A DNA stretch of 43,053 bases from Paulinella micropora (lineage: Eukaryota > Cercozoa > Imbricatea > Euglyphida), in contig BJOX01000049.1 of the NCBI GenBank assembly GCA_009731375.1, positions 119,814-162,866 on the forward strand, given 5' to 3'. Below, in pieces: positions 1 through 12,557 of this stretch. Positions within the stretch are counted from its first letter, which is position 1, and each line of letters starts with the position of its first letter. Position numbers and translations under genes: made by a program. The notes beneath the pieces are model-generated. The model saw only the letters and a program-made list of their open reading frames with translations, searched no databases and was not told the DNA's origin.

Positions 1-3000
1 ATTACTGATTTCTGGGGTGACGAGCCGACGTGGCCGCGTTCACTAACTGAAGTGAAGAAATGCTTACGGACTTTATTCGAAAATGATAAGCCGTATACTA
101 TTATCCTGCCATATTATGAGAAGGCGATATGGGCGCAGGAAATAAGGGACCGGCTTATTGATCATCCTATACCGGTACCCTCTCGCAAGCAACAGCTAGT
201 GGTGGCTTGTCGTATGGGAACTCGTGAGCAGAGCAGTGCATACAAGCGGAAGCTCAGAGACCTCGACAAGTTGAAATTGATACCGCAAGCATTCACATGC
301 TTTGATGGTTTTTACACCCGTAAAGCTCCTTTGCAATACGCGAGACTCATTGACATGCTGGTGGAGCTCGGTAAAGATGATGAGCCGGACACGGTCACGT
401 ATGAAAAGACGGGCCTAGATGATGTCTCGGAAGAGGACTTAGGCTTGGAGGAGGACAGAGAACCCCTCAAGCAGCATAAGCAGATGTCTGATGAAGATTT
501 TCAAGAGGCGGCGCGGAAAATATTGGAAGAAGGAGTAGGCACGGAGAAGGAGAAGGAGCTTTTAAAAGCCAAATTAGAGGCGAACAAGGAAATTTTTGAC
601 CCTCCACATGCAGGTGGTGTCAAGCCTGAAGATTTCACTGCGGTTATTTACAAAATACCGGGTGCGGAGCCGTCACCGGCACCACGAAGGGCGAATTTGA
701 GTATACATGAGGCGAAGATAGCGGAGGAGCTAGCAAGACAGCTGCTCAATGAGGACTTTATTGAGAGATCAACATCCCCAATAGTCTCACAACCGAGAAT
801 AGTGCCGAAGCCAGGAGGAGAATGGCGCCTGACAGTTAACTATGCTCGTGTTAACAAGGTGCTGGAGGAAGAGAGAAATCCTCTCCCGACATTAGAAGAA
901 GGAAGGAGAGTACTGCGGAATGCAAAATTCTATTCGGTCATTGACCTTAAGAATGGCTTCTGGCAGATACCACTGGAGGAAAAGTCCAGATGGCTGACGG
1001 CGTTTGTGGTGGGTATGGAAATATACCAATGGAAAGTGCTTCCGATGGGCCTCAAGCAAGCCCCAGGACTTTTCCAGAAGGCGATGCAGAAGATGTTGAG
1101 CAGTCAGTACGATGATTTGTCTGACGGTGGCTTTATGAGAAGGCGGGGACAGAAGGCGGGAGAATATGCATTTTGCTATATCGATGACATTATCGTATAC
1201 TCTAACACAATGGAGGAGCATATCGATCATTTGTCCGATATATTCAGGCGCATCGGAGCTTTTGGCCTGAAGTGCAATCTAAAGAAGTGTCAACTTGCCA
1301 AGACGAGTGTGACATACTTAGGGTACGAGATCTCCCATAATCGAGTCTCGATATCCAAAGAGAAGAGGGAGGAGATTATGAATCGACCGATACCGAAGAA
1401 CCGCACTGAATTGCACTCATTCCTTGCGATGGCGCAATACTATAGCCAGTTTATACCCGATTGGGGTGCAACACGGGCTAAAGTGGAGAAAATGATAGAT
1501 TTTGGAGACTTTGAGAAGTGGGACGAAGAGGCTTTGCAAGCGTTTCATGCGCTCAAAGATCTCATTTACAAAGACCCGAAAGACGGAGGACTGGTGTTAA
1601 CGATGCCCGACTTTACGAAACAATTCGTAGTCGATACAGACGCATCTAAGTTTGCGATTGGGGCTGTATTACAACAAGAGGATGAGGAGAAGAAATTACG
1701 CCCAATCATGTTTATTAGTAGGAAGTTGTGTGCGGCGGAGAGAAACTATTGCACAAGGCAAAGAGAGGCGTTGGCGGTAGTATGGGCCCTCAAGAGGCTC
1801 AGAGAGTATTTGTGGGGAGGACCTCAATTTACTGTCAGAACTGATCATCATAACCTGTTATGGTTGATGAATCATGAACAGACGGGACGGCTGGCGCGGT
1901 GGCAAGCGTTCTTGTCTTGTTTCGATTTTACAATGGTCCATCTACCGGGAAAGCGAAATGTGGTCGCTGATAGCCTCTCTAGGCTAGAGTTTAACTCAGA
2001 AGTATCGGCGTTGGTGTCCACGGTGGAGATGGAAGACTTGTCCACTGACAAGGTGTATGAGGTCAGCCACATTGAGGCGATGGAGATGGCGAGTGGAGTC
2101 CGATATGACCGCACAGGTCTACGGTACAGTCCACAAGGCCCGGATCACGGGATATGTTGTGAGCTACATACCCAGGAGGACGCTGAGTGGTCCTATGAGG
2201 TATATGAGAATGCGAAGGCGAACATAAGAGAGGAAGAGGAGACGCAGGAAGTTTATGCGGAGCCTCCTCAAGAGCGGAGAAGTGACCTAGACGATGACCC
2301 GGAAAGAATCGGGGTACGGCTAGAAGATGGTACTATCCATATAGCCTCGCCTACCGCATGGAGGCAACAACAGGCTCAAGATCCGGAGTTTAAAGAACTG
2401 ATACAGTTATATCAGAACCCGGATGAGCTACGGATGACGAAAGCGATCAAAGATCAGATGAAGGAGATGGGATGGAGAGATGGTCTACTGTGGTACAAGG
2501 GCCTTCACGGTCGCTATGCGTCACAGCCGGACAAATGGACCCTTTGGGTACCGGAGAGTCTGAGACGATTTATATTTGTCGCAGCCCACAATTGCCCACT
2601 TTTGGCGCATCCGGGTCGACAACGAACTCATATGTTCGTAGCGAGGCGATTCTGGTGGAAGAAGATGAAGGAGGAGATAGATCAGGCGGTGGATGCATGC
2701 ATCCCGTGCAAGATAAACAAAACACCACTGAAGGCAAATTTCGGCCTGATTGGCGAATTTCCTCTTCATGCGGGGATGTTTGAGTTTATACACATTGATC
2801 ATGTGGGACCTTTCCCAGAATCGAAGGATGGTTACAAATACCTCCTTACGGCTATTGACAGAGCCACCAACTATGTGTGGATCATCCCTGTCAAAGACGT
2901 TACCGGCAAGACGACGGCCGAGGCGCTGATCGATAGGATCATCTCACAGATCGGAGTACCAAGAAAGATATGTTCTGATCGAGGCTCGGACTTTAATAAC

Positions 3001-4515
3001 GAGGTCATCGACAAACTATCTAAGTATTACGGGATGAAATGGCAATATGTTACTGCCTATAACCCGCGAGCAAATGGGAAAATCGAGCGGGTACACAGAC
3101 CCCTCAAAGCCTCGCTAAAGATGTATTGCACGAAGAAGGAGAATCAAAGAGCATGGGTCGAGGCAGCACCATCATTTGCGTTTGCAATGAACTGTCTACC
3201 CTCTACGGCGTTAGGAGGCTCGAAGAGCTCAATCTCGCCATATCAGTTAGTATATGGGCGTGAGCCTGATATCCCGACTTCGCTCCTTCACCCAAAAGAC
3301 ACTTGGGCGGATGCGGATGAGTTGTTTGGGATGAGACTTAGAGTGAAGATGGAGGCGGAACAAATAGTCAGGGCGCATAGAGAGGCGGAGCGCCGAAAGA
3401 CTGATGCTGAAGGGGTGCGACAAGCGCACTTGGATCAGATCAAGTTCCAGGTCGGGGATATTGTACTATTGTACCATCCTCAAGTCCCGAAGGGAGTCAG
3501 CTCTAAGCTGTTCACTCACTGGAAAGGACCTTATCAGATTATGGAACAGACGGGACCTCTGAATTACAAGATCAGGGGTAGAGGGAAGGTGCAAATTGTG
3601 AATGTAAGAAGGCTGATTAAGTATGATCCCTTCTTACTGGAAGATGAATCCGTTGAGGAGGCGTTAAAACGGATGAAGGATGATTTCAAAGAGGTGCCGC
3701 CCATCCACAAGGAGGCTGGCATAGACCAAGACGATGCTTATCGGGCACCGATAGCTGAGAAGGAGGAGAGTGAGGTGGACAGCAAGGAGAAGACTGACCG
3801 CATAAGCGCGGTGGGGACTCAGTCCAAGTCTCCGCGAGAGCATAGCGGAAAGAAGGAGAAGATCACAGAGGCGCAGCTAAGGAGAGCGCGGAATGATCTT
3901 ATCAACGACCAACCGAGGAAGGCGATGAGGTCGATGAGATCAAAGGACGTCCACCAGGAGGAGGAGGGGACGGACACTGACCCAAACGCGGGCAACGTTG
4001 AGATTGTCCATGAGCGATGGAAGGAAGGCGATGCGATAGCAACCATCGCATGGGTGAAAAATGTTTTCTATCTGATGAGACCAGCGGAACAACATGTCGC
4101 TGATGACACTCTCTCAGACTTATACTTGATGCGGGTCGTGGCGGTCCCACGACAGATGCGTGTCACACGGACACTCAAAATATCATCAGCCGCAAAGATA
4201 GTACAACCGATACTCCAGTTCTGGAGAAGTATGGACCCGGTTGAGGTTCCAAAGGCAAGACATTATCTGCCAGTATATAAAGACGCAAAAAGTCTCGAGA
4301 CATGGGATGATACAATTACTCCCAGAGACAAGGATTACACTGCGTGGACCATTCAGACACTGCCAAGAGGAGTGCTTGATGTCCCTTTTGAATTATCGTT
4401 GGGCGGAATCCCTAATAAGATCTGGGACATTCTCGAACAGTCAAAGTTCGATCTGACTTTTGTTGGTGGTCCTCCACCAGGCAAAGAAATCCGCGCCAGA
4501 CGACGAAGGCAGTGA
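1..4515 (+). CDS. Ty3/gypsy-type retrotransposon pol polyprotein, 5' end cut by window edge
   Basis: The frame is open from base 1, so the GTG at 52 is not a true start and gag/protease should lie upstream. Residues here are counted from 52. Reverse transcriptase spans about 225-460, with VIDLKNGFWQIPL and the catalytic YIDD at 376-379 (nt 1177-1188). RNase H spans about 520-640, with VVDTDAS (D528 or D530) and the TDHHNLLWL block. The integrase zinc finger is near 850-890 (H/H, then CIPC). The integrase core has D916, D976 and E1012, giving D-59-D-35-E spacing. A GPY/F module (HWKGPYQI) follows near 1165. After it comes an acidic linker and about 200 residues that I cannot assign and that lack a recognisable chromodomain. 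No aspartic protease motif is seen. The frame has no stop or frameshift over 4.5 kb, so the copy is probably young. The family assignment is strong; the clade is not determined. Confidence 0.95.
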   Translation: MTDFWGDEPTWPRSLTEVKKCLRTLFENDKPYTIILPYYEKAIWAQEIRDRLIDHPIPVPSRKQQLVVACRMGTREQSSAYKRKLRDLDKLKLIPQAFTCFDGFYTRKAPLQYARLIDMLVELGKDDEPDTVTYEKTGLDDVSEEDLGLEEDREPLKQHKQMSDEDFQEAARKILEEGVGTEKEKELLKAKLEANKEIFDPPHAGGVKPEDFTAVIYKIPGAEPSPAPRRANLSIHEAKIAEELARQLLNEDFIERSTSPIVSQPRIVPKPGGEWRLTVNYARVNKVLEEERNPLPTLEEGRRVLRNAKFYSVIDLKNGFWQIPLEEKSRWLTAFVVGMEIYQWKVLPMGLKQAPGLFQKAMQKMLSSQYDDLSDGGFMRRRGQKAGEYAFCYIDDIIVYSNTMEEHIDHLSDIFRRIGAFGLKCNLKKCQLAKTSVTYLGYEISHNRVSISKEKREEIMNRPIPKNRTELHSFLAMAQYYSQFIPDWGATRAKVEKMIDFGDFEKWDEEALQAFHALKDLIYKDPKDGGLVLTMPDFTKQFVVDTDASKFAIGAVLQQEDEEKKLRPIMFISRKLCAAERNYCTRQREALAVVWALKRLREYLWGGPQFTVRTDHHNLLWLMNHEQTGRLARWQAFLSCFDFTMVHLPGKRNVVADSLSRLEFNSEVSALVSTVEMEDLSTDKVYEVSHIEAMEMASGVRYDRTGLRYSPQGPDHGICCELHTQEDAEWSYEVYENAKANIREEEETQEVYAEPPQERRSDLDDDPERIGVRLEDGTIHIASPTAWRQQQAQDPEFKELIQLYQNPDELRMTKAIKDQMKEMGWRDGLLWYKGLHGRYASQPDKWTLWVPESLRRFIFVAAHNCPLLAHPGRQRTHMFVARRFWWKKMKEEIDQAVDACIPCKINKTPLKANFGLIGEFPLHAGMFEFIHIDHVGPFPESKDGYKYLLTAIDRATNYVWIIPVKDVTGKTTAEALIDRIISQIGVPRKICSDRGSDFNNEVIDKLSKYYGMKWQYVTAYNPRANGKIERVHRPLKASLKMYCTKKENQRAWVEAAPSFAFAMNCLPSTALGGSKSSISPYQLVYGREPDIPTSLLHPKDTWADADELFGMRLRVKMEAEQIVRAHREAERRKTDAEGVRQAHLDQIKFQVGDIVLLYHPQVPKGVSSKLFTHWKGPYQIMEQTGPLNYKIRGRGKVQIVNVRRLIKYDPFLLEDESVEEALKRMKDDFKEVPPIHKEAGIDQDDAYRAPIAEKEESEVDSKEKTDRISAVGTQSKSPREHSGKKEKITEAQLRRARNDLINDQPRKAMRSMRSKDVHQEEEGTDTDPNAGNVEIVHERWKEGDAIATIAWVKNVFYLMRPAEQHVADDTLSDLYLMRVVAVPRQMRVTRTLKISSAAKIVQPILQFWRSMDPVEVPKARHYLPVYKDAKSLETWDDTITPRDKDYTAWTIQTLPRGVLDVPFELSLGGIPNKIWDILEQSKFDLTFVGGPPPGKEIRARRRRQ

Positions 4516-5126
4516 CAAAGAAACTATTTTTCTTTATGCGTCTCAAATAAACTGATTGATTGCCCACGGCGTATCATGATTTGATCATGCATCATCAGTT
4601 ATCAATATGAATATTAAAAAGACTCAGTGATATAACTTGGCATTCGATCGCAACATACGAGTGCGAAAGGTCGATCGACGATGATACTACACCGTATACG
4701 GGGATCGCTAGTGTATTGAGCGATGGTGTTCCCGGGTATGACCCTTTCCAAGTCCTGGGATGATGTTCTCGAAAATGAAATGTTCTCTGAAACTTTCATT
4801 AAATTATTTTTTACGATAGATTATATACTGTCGTACCTGAGCACGGTCAATCTCTACTTGTGTCGGTATATCGCAGGGTCGGGTACATACACCTCGACTT
4901 CGGATATAGCTATTAGGACTGGCCCCCTAATACTATATCATAGGATATCCGCCTTATACAAGGGTATGTCATTAAAAAAGACAATGTACTTACGATCTCC
5001 CTGTGAATAATAATAATAATAATGATAATGATAAGAAGAAGAAGGAGATCAAAGGGGGAATCGTACTACAGCACCACGTTGCTTGTATTTTTTTATTAAT
5101 TGTACGTTTGTTCTTGACATACTGCC

Positions 5127-5157
<31 letters not shown>

Positions 5158-5359
5158 GGGGAAGGAGTTCAAAATTTACAAGAAAGGCTAGAGAATCCGC
5201 TTTGACGTGCCGTATGAGGATATATTTATCGTCTTTTAGCGTCTATCCGTGGGTCGATGCGCTGTGTGGCATGACTCCATAGCGCATACTATTTGCAGAA
5301 AGAAATCAGAAGGTGTATGACGAAAATGCTATTTCCGTCATAAAATCGGGAGGGGGTAC
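4516..5359 (+). other. Noncoding 3' region of the gypsy element
   Basis: No convincing coding sequence lies between the pol stop codon and the candidate LTR. The stretch is AT-rich. It contains an AATAAT run near 5008 and a homopolymeric A run near 5127-5152. It ends in a purine-rich tract at about 5341-5356 that could act as a polypurine tract for plus-strand priming. Short open frames here have no coding character. Confidence 0.5.
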
Positions 5360-5956
5360 TGTAGGCATCACCCCCCGGATAGCCGGTAAAAAGTACCTTT
5401 TCCTGGTGACAGGTGCACCAGCTTGTTTTTCAGTATTATTTGTCCGGATTGGACCTGATGCCATTTTATTCCTGGTCTGTTGCCGTTTTCCTTTTTGGCT
5501 TCACTGAGCTAATATAACGAGACATCATTCTCATCTTTTGAGGACTGTGTTTGGTTGTATTACCGACTTTTTACGAGCTATCGTTGGGGACATTACAGAC
5601 TCCAGTTTTGCCGGTTCGATGTAAAAAGAATATATTTATTGATGCCTATCCTTTTACTCAACCAAATCCAACAACTTCGCCAGTAACCCAATCTTCTTCA
5701 CTTATATAAATAAAGATCAAAGATGGTGGGAAAATGTGGGAGAGGTGACTAGCGAAGCCCAAAAACAACCAAGGCAAACACATTCCCGTTATCCGGTCTA
5801 ACGATAATATATTCTGACTTAAAAAGGGTAGCTGACCTTTTTAGTAATATTAACATTATCCGGTTAAGAGTGTTATTAATAGGAACAATCTCTTATTGTG
5901 TCTGGACCGACACGGGTATTAATAAAGTAGCACATATTTACCTATCTGCGCCTACA
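5360..5956 (+). repeat. Candidate 3' LTR of the gypsy element
   Basis: The interval begins TGTAGGC and ends GCCTACA, an exact 7-bp terminal inverted repeat of the TG...CA type. It is preceded three bases upstream by a G-rich purine tract. Inside are a TATATAAA box near 5703, overlapping AATAAA near 5708, and another AATAAA near 5922, all plausible for U3-R-U5. The 5' LTR is outside the window, so identity and target-site duplication cannot be tested. A 7-bp inverted match within 600 bp can arise by chance, so this is a candidate only. Confidence 0.4.
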
Positions 5957-6126
5957 GTGGAATGGTCAGTCATATAATCAATAACTAAGTTGAAATCGAC
6001 TCAAGATATTATTACAATAATAATTGTCGACGCGGCCGCTATTATACAGTTATAACTAATACTAGAATCTGATTGATTAAATGTGACTGTCAGTTCCGAC
6101 TCAATCAGCTGACCACGTCGTCCGTG

Positions 6127-7840
<1,714 letters not shown>

Positions 7841-8568
7841 NNNNNNNNNNNNNNNNNNNNNNNNNNNNNNNNNNNNNNNNNNNNNNNNNNNNNNNNNNNN
7901 NNNNNNNNNNNNNNNNNNNNNNNNNNNNNNNNNNNNNNNNNNNNNNNNNNNNNNNNNNNNNNNNNNNNNNNNNNNNNNNNNNNNNNNNNNNNNNNNNNNN
8001 NNNNNNNNNNNNNNNNNNNNNNNNNNNNNNNNNNNNNNNNNNNNNNNNNNNNNNNNNNNNNNNNNNNNNNNNNNNNNNNNNNNNNNNNNNNNNNNNNNNN
8101 NNNNNNNNNNNNNNNNNNNNNNNNNNNNNNNNNNNNNNNNNNNNNNNNNNNNNNNNNNNNNNNNNNNNNNNNNNNNNNNNNNNNNNNNNNNNNNNNNNNN
8201 NNNNNNNNNNNNNNNNNNNNNNNNNNNNNNNNNNNNNNNNNNNNNNNNNNNNNNNNNNNNNNNNNNNNNNNNNNNNNNNNNNNNNNNNNNNNNNNNNNNN
8301 NNNNNNNNNNNNNNNNNNNNNNNNNNNNNNNNNNNNNNNNNNNNNNNNNNNNNNNNNNNNNNNNNNNNNNNNNNNNNNNNNNNNNNNNNNNNNNNNNNNN
8401 NNNNNNNNNNNNNNNNNNNNNNNNNNNNNNNNNNNNNNNNNNNNNNNNNNNNNNNNNNNNNNNNNNNNNNNNNNNNNNNNNNNNNNNNNNNNNNNNNNNN
8501 NNNNNNNNNNNNNNNNNNNNNNNNNNNNNNNNNNNNNNNNNNNNNNNNNNNNNNNNNNNNNNNNNNNN
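7841..8568. other. Assembly gap of 728 N
   Basis: This is the only N run in the window that is not exactly 10 N, so it is probably a size-estimated scaffold gap. It is flanked by CA repeats on both sides. Confidence 0.99.
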
Positions 8569-8676
8569 ACACACACACACACACACACACACAGAAACAC
8601 ACACACACACAGAAACACACACACACACACGCACACACACAGAAACACACACACACTCACTCACTCACTCACTCAG

Positions 8677-8708
<32 letters not shown>

Positions 8709-8819
8709 ATAGAGAGAGAGTGAGAGAGAGAGAGAGAGAGATCGAGAGAAAGAGGAAGAAAGAGAGAGAGAGAGTGTGTGTGTGTGTATGAGAGAGAGAG
8801 AGAGCGAGTGAGAGAGAGG

Positions 8820-8873
<54 letters not shown>

Positions 8874-8983
8874 AGGATTGCGAGACACACACACACACAC
8901 AAAAGTACTCACACACACACACACTCACTCACTCACTCGGTGTGTGTGTGTGTGTGTGTGTTTCTGTGTGTGTGTGTGAGTAG

Positions 8984-9024
<41 letters not shown>

Positions 9025-9075
9025 TCGCAATCCTCCTCCCTCTCTCTCTCTCTCTCACTCGCTCTCTCTCTCTCT

Positions 9076-9106
<31 letters not shown>

Positions 9107-9132
9107 TCTCTCTCTCTCTTCCTCTTTCTGTC

Positions 9133-9182
<50 letters not shown>

Positions 9183-9290
9183 TGAGTGAGTGAGTGAGTG
9201 AGTGTGTGTGTGTGTGTTTCTGTGTGTGTGTGTGTGTGTGTTTGTGTGTGTGTGTTTCTGTGTGTGTGTGTGTTTCTGTGTGTGTGTTTC
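8569..9290. repeat. Long palindrome made of simple repeats
   Basis: The order of blocks left of about 8935 is mirrored as its reverse complement on the right: CACAGAAACAC with TGTTTCTGTG, ACTCACTCAGTGTG with its complement, ATCGAGAGAAAGAGGAAG with CTTCCTCTTTCTGTCGAT, GAGCGAGTGAGAG with CTCTCACTCGCTC, and GGAGGAGGATTGCGAGACAC (8870-8890) with GTGTCTCGCAATCCTCCTCC (about 9020-9040). Arms are roughly 350 bp with small length differences. It may be a genuine inverted duplication or an assembly fold-back. Confidence 0.75.
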
Positions 9291-9346
9291 CTTGTGTGTG
9301 TGTGTGTTTCTGTGTGTGTGTGTGTGTTTCTGTGTGTGTGTGTTTC

Positions 9347-9379
<33 letters not shown>

Positions 9380-9461
9380 TCGAGAGAAAGAGGAAGAGAG
9401 AGAGAGAGCGAGTGTGTGTGTGTGTGAGAGAGAGAGAGAGCGAGTGAGAGAGAGAGAGAGA

Positions 9462-9497
<36 letters not shown>

Positions 9498-9627
9498 AAG
9501 AAAGAAAGAAAGAAAGAAAGAGGGAAAGTGAGGGAGGGAGGGGGGGAGGGGGAGGAGGATTGCGAGACACACACACACACACACAAGTACTCACACACAC
9601 ACATACTCACTCACTCACTCACTCACT

Positions 9628-9684
<57 letters not shown>

Positions 9685-9767
9685 GGAGGAGGATTGCGAG
9701 ACACACACACACACACACAGAAACACACACACACACACACACACTCACTCACTCACTCAGTGTGTGC

Positions 9768-9814
<47 letters not shown>

Positions 9815-9870
9815 GAAGAGAGAGAGAGAGAGAGAGCGTGTGTGTGTGAGAGAGAGAGCGAGTGTGTGAT

Positions 9871-9907
<37 letters not shown>

Positions 9908-10059
9908 ACGAGAGAGAGTGTGTGTGAGAGAGAGAAAGAAAGAAAGAAAGGAAGAAAGAAAGAAAGAAAGAAAGAGGGAAAGTGAGGGAGGGAGGTAGGG
10001 AGGGGGAGAGGGGAAGGAGGATTTCGAGACACACACACACACATACACACACACAAGTA

Positions 10060-10107
<48 letters not shown>

Positions 10108-10133
10108 CACACACTCACTCACTCACTCACTCA

Positions 10134-10210
<77 letters not shown>

Positions 10211-10277
10211 TGAGAGAGAGAGAGAGAGAGCGAGTGTGTGTGTGTGTTTGGGAGAGAGAGAGAGAGAGAGAAAGCGA

Positions 10278-10314
<37 letters not shown>

Positions 10315-10317
10315 CGA

Positions 10318-10400
<83 letters not shown>
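9291..10400. repeat. Tandem modules of composite microsatellite
   Basis: The module of the adjoining palindrome recurs in forward orientation. The unique core GGAGGAGGATTGCGAGACAC reappears near 9552 and 9685, and as a variant near 10014. Each copy is followed by (CA)n. An AAGTACTCAC step follows the copies near 9552 and 10014 but not the one near 9685. An ACTCACTCAGTGTG boundary and (GT)n/(AG)n blocks come next. GAAA-rich steps (near 9495 and 9937) precede some cores. This is a higher-order repeat rather than independent dinucleotide runs. Confidence 0.8.
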
Positions 10401-10401
<1 letters not shown>

Positions 10402-10618
10402 AGATAGGATAGGATAGGATAGGATAGGATAGGATAGGTACGTAGGTAGGTACGTAAGGTAGGTACGTAGGTAGGTACGTAGGTAGGTATGTAGGTAGGT
10501 ACGTAGGTAGGTACGTAGGTAGGTACGTAGGTAGGTACGTAGGTAGGTACGTAGGTAGGTAGAGAGAAGGAAGGTGTGTAGCTAGGTAGAGAGAAGGCGT
10601 GTGTGTGTATGTGTGTAC

Positions 10619-10665
<47 letters not shown>

Positions 10666-10800
10666 GGGTAGGTAGGTAGGTAGGTAGATAGATAGACAGA
10701 CAGACAGACAGATAGATGGTAGAGAAAGGTAGGTAGGTAAGTAAGGAAAAGGTAGGTGTGTAGGTAGGTAGAGAGAAGGCGTGTGTGTATGTGTGTATGT
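10401..10800. repeat. Pentamer, 12-mer and tetramer arrays
   Basis: In order: (GGATA)n at about 10405-10437, a TACGTAGGTAGG 12-mer array at about 10438-10560, (GATA)n at about 10619-10665, then GGTA, GACA and GATA steps. A motif ending in GTAGAGAGAAGGCGTGTGTG occurs twice (near 10585 and 10765), which suggests duplication of the whole block. No coding island was found. Confidence 0.85.
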
Positions 10801-10916
10801 TTGTTTTTATTGTATGTATGTATGTATGCATGCATGTATGTACATATGTATGCATGAATGTATGTGAATAAATAAATACGTAAATACATAGGATAACAAG
10901 AGTAGTGGAAGTAGAA

Positions 10917-10959
<43 letters not shown>

Positions 10960-11063
10960 CCTGTAGTTATCGTATCTATGTATGTATGTATGTGTGTACA
11001 TATGTATATATGTATGTATGTATGTATGTGAATAAATAAAAACGTAAATACTTAAAATAAAAA

Positions 11064-11100
<37 letters not shown>

Positions 11101-11155
11101 CGTAGTAGCCTGAGATAAACAAACAAACAAACAAACAAACAACAAACAAAACAAA

Positions 11156-11189
<34 letters not shown>

Positions 11190-11215
11190 AAAAAAAAAAA
11201 AAAAAAAAAAAAAAA
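10801..11215. repeat. Segmentally duplicated GTAT, AAATA, AGT and AAC arrays
   Basis: Two diverged copies of the same succession are adjacent: TATG steps, then GTGAATAAATAAA, ACGTAAATAC and (AGT)n ending in GCCTG (about 10810-10962 and about 10975-11113). The second copy leads into (AAAC)n and poly-A, which runs to the 10-N gap at 11216-11225. Confidence 0.8.
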
Positions 11216-11233
11216 NNNNNNNNNNGAGAGAGA

Positions 11234-11264
<31 letters not shown>

Positions 11265-11325
11265 GGAGGGAGGGAGAGGAAGAGCAGACGCGCGCGCGTG
11301 TGTGTGTGTGTGTGTATGCATGCAT
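11216..11325. other. 10-N gap followed by AG, GT and CG simple repeat
   Basis: Poly-A ends at the gap (11216-11225). The next contig starts with (AG)n, (TG)n, a GGGA-rich step and CGCG/(TG)n, and becomes unique sequence at about 11325. Confidence 0.9.
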
Positions 11326-11441
11326 TCCAATTGGAAAAATTAATAAATTAAGAAAAGCAAGAGTTTTTTAATAATTCAGATTCGTTATTAATATGTGGCA
11401 AAAAAACTAAAAATCATTCATATTGTATTTCTATGTAAATA

Positions 11442-11473
<32 letters not shown>

Positions 11474-11851
11474 TGATCTGTCATGGCTGAGCCCGAGGGC
11501 CATGCGCCTCCATCCCTCGACCCAACAGGGACTACAGTGAGTATGTTGGGGAGGGAAGAGTGACTCTAACCATCCTGCATAGAAGGCCCCAAAAGGAAGT
11601 CCCTACTACCCGCACAGTGTCGGGTACCTTGCAGGAAATCAACTACAAATGATTGATCTTCCTCGCGTGAGAGCTCCACGAGACTGGGTAGGTCCCGCAT
11701 GGAGGTACTCATAGGTGTAGCAGACATTTCATGCGGTCTGCCAGCGCATGAGGACGTTTTGTGGTAAGTATCTGGGACGCCTCGAAACCCGTCACCACCC
11801 CTAGATCGCGGAATGTAAATACCCCTTTGATCCCACGTGGTGTATGTCTTA
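11326..11851. other. Unique sequence without recognised gene
   Basis: An AT-rich start with a (TA)n run at about 11450-11473 is followed by moderately GC-rich DNA. A minus-strand open frame covers 11566-11955, but it matches no family I recognise and its 5' half is minisatellite. I see no splice-supported exon. Confidence 0.5.
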
Positions 11852-12030
11852 TAAAAACAACACAACGACATGGCCTCGGAACCAACACAACAACATAGCC
11901 TCGGAACCCACATCGACATAGCCTCGGAACCCACACAACAACAGAGCCAATACAACTACATAGCCTCGGAACCAACACAGCAACATAGCCTCGGAGCCAA
12001 CACAACGACATAGCCTCGAAACCAGTGGGA
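11852..12030. repeat. Minisatellite, unit about 25-27 bp
   Basis: A unit reading roughly ACATAGCCTCGGAACC plus an ACACAACAAC spacer is repeated about six to seven times with substitutions and one degenerate unit. Read on the minus strand it gives a cysteine- and valine-rich repeat in an open frame. I regard that as a periodicity effect. Confidence 0.85.
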
Positions 12031-12439
12031 AGAGGCCCAACCACCTCCTCTTCCCGTGGGGTGCCATACTGTGCACCCCTCCATATTATTATATATAATA
12101 ATATCAAGTTCAAGTTTGATTACAAGGAAGCATTCCTTCAACATGTCACAAGTTATTAATAATGAAAACAACATCAGCAATATTATCAATATTCATAATT
12201 ATTATACTATTAATATATATTACAGAAAAAGTGACATCGATGACACATATAATAAAGAATATTAATATTAATATTGAAGTATAGGTTTCCATCTATGAGC
12301 ATTCAGAGTATTTCATTCATATTGTTTCCATCTATGAGAGTATTTCATTTATATGATTACTGCGCTTCCTGTTGAGTAGCAAGTGTTTTATTATTATACT
12401 AAAAGCAATGTCTGTGTAAAGAATTTTAAAAACTGTTTA
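12031..12439. other. AT-rich DNA, no gene seen
   Basis: After a GC-rich step near 12030-12080 the sequence is AT-rich. A short tandem pair containing TTTCCATCTATGAG lies at about 12288-12345. No coding sequence is supported. Confidence 0.5.
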
Positions 12440-12496
12440 GGGCACCTACGCCAACCCCGCGCTGCGGGGTGGGGTTGGCAGCGCGGGTTGGCGTAG

Positions 12497-12502
<6 letters not shown>
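12440..12502. other. Strong GC-rich hairpin
   Basis: GGGCACCTACGCCAACCC on the left pairs with GGGTTGGCGTAGGTGCCC on the right. GCGCTGC/GCAGCGC extends the stem to about 25 bp with one extra base, around a loop of roughly 12 bases. It directly abuts a 58-nt poly-C tract. Confidence 0.85.

Positions 12503-12557
<55 letters not shown>

Noticed and set aside
4723-5507. Short open frames downstream of gypsy pol, considered as an envelope gene
   Set aside because: None has a signal peptide, membrane segment or adequate length.
10438-10560. Regular 12-mer array with a CRISPR-like look
   Set aside because: There are no unique spacers; it is a plain tandem repeat in a eukaryotic genome.
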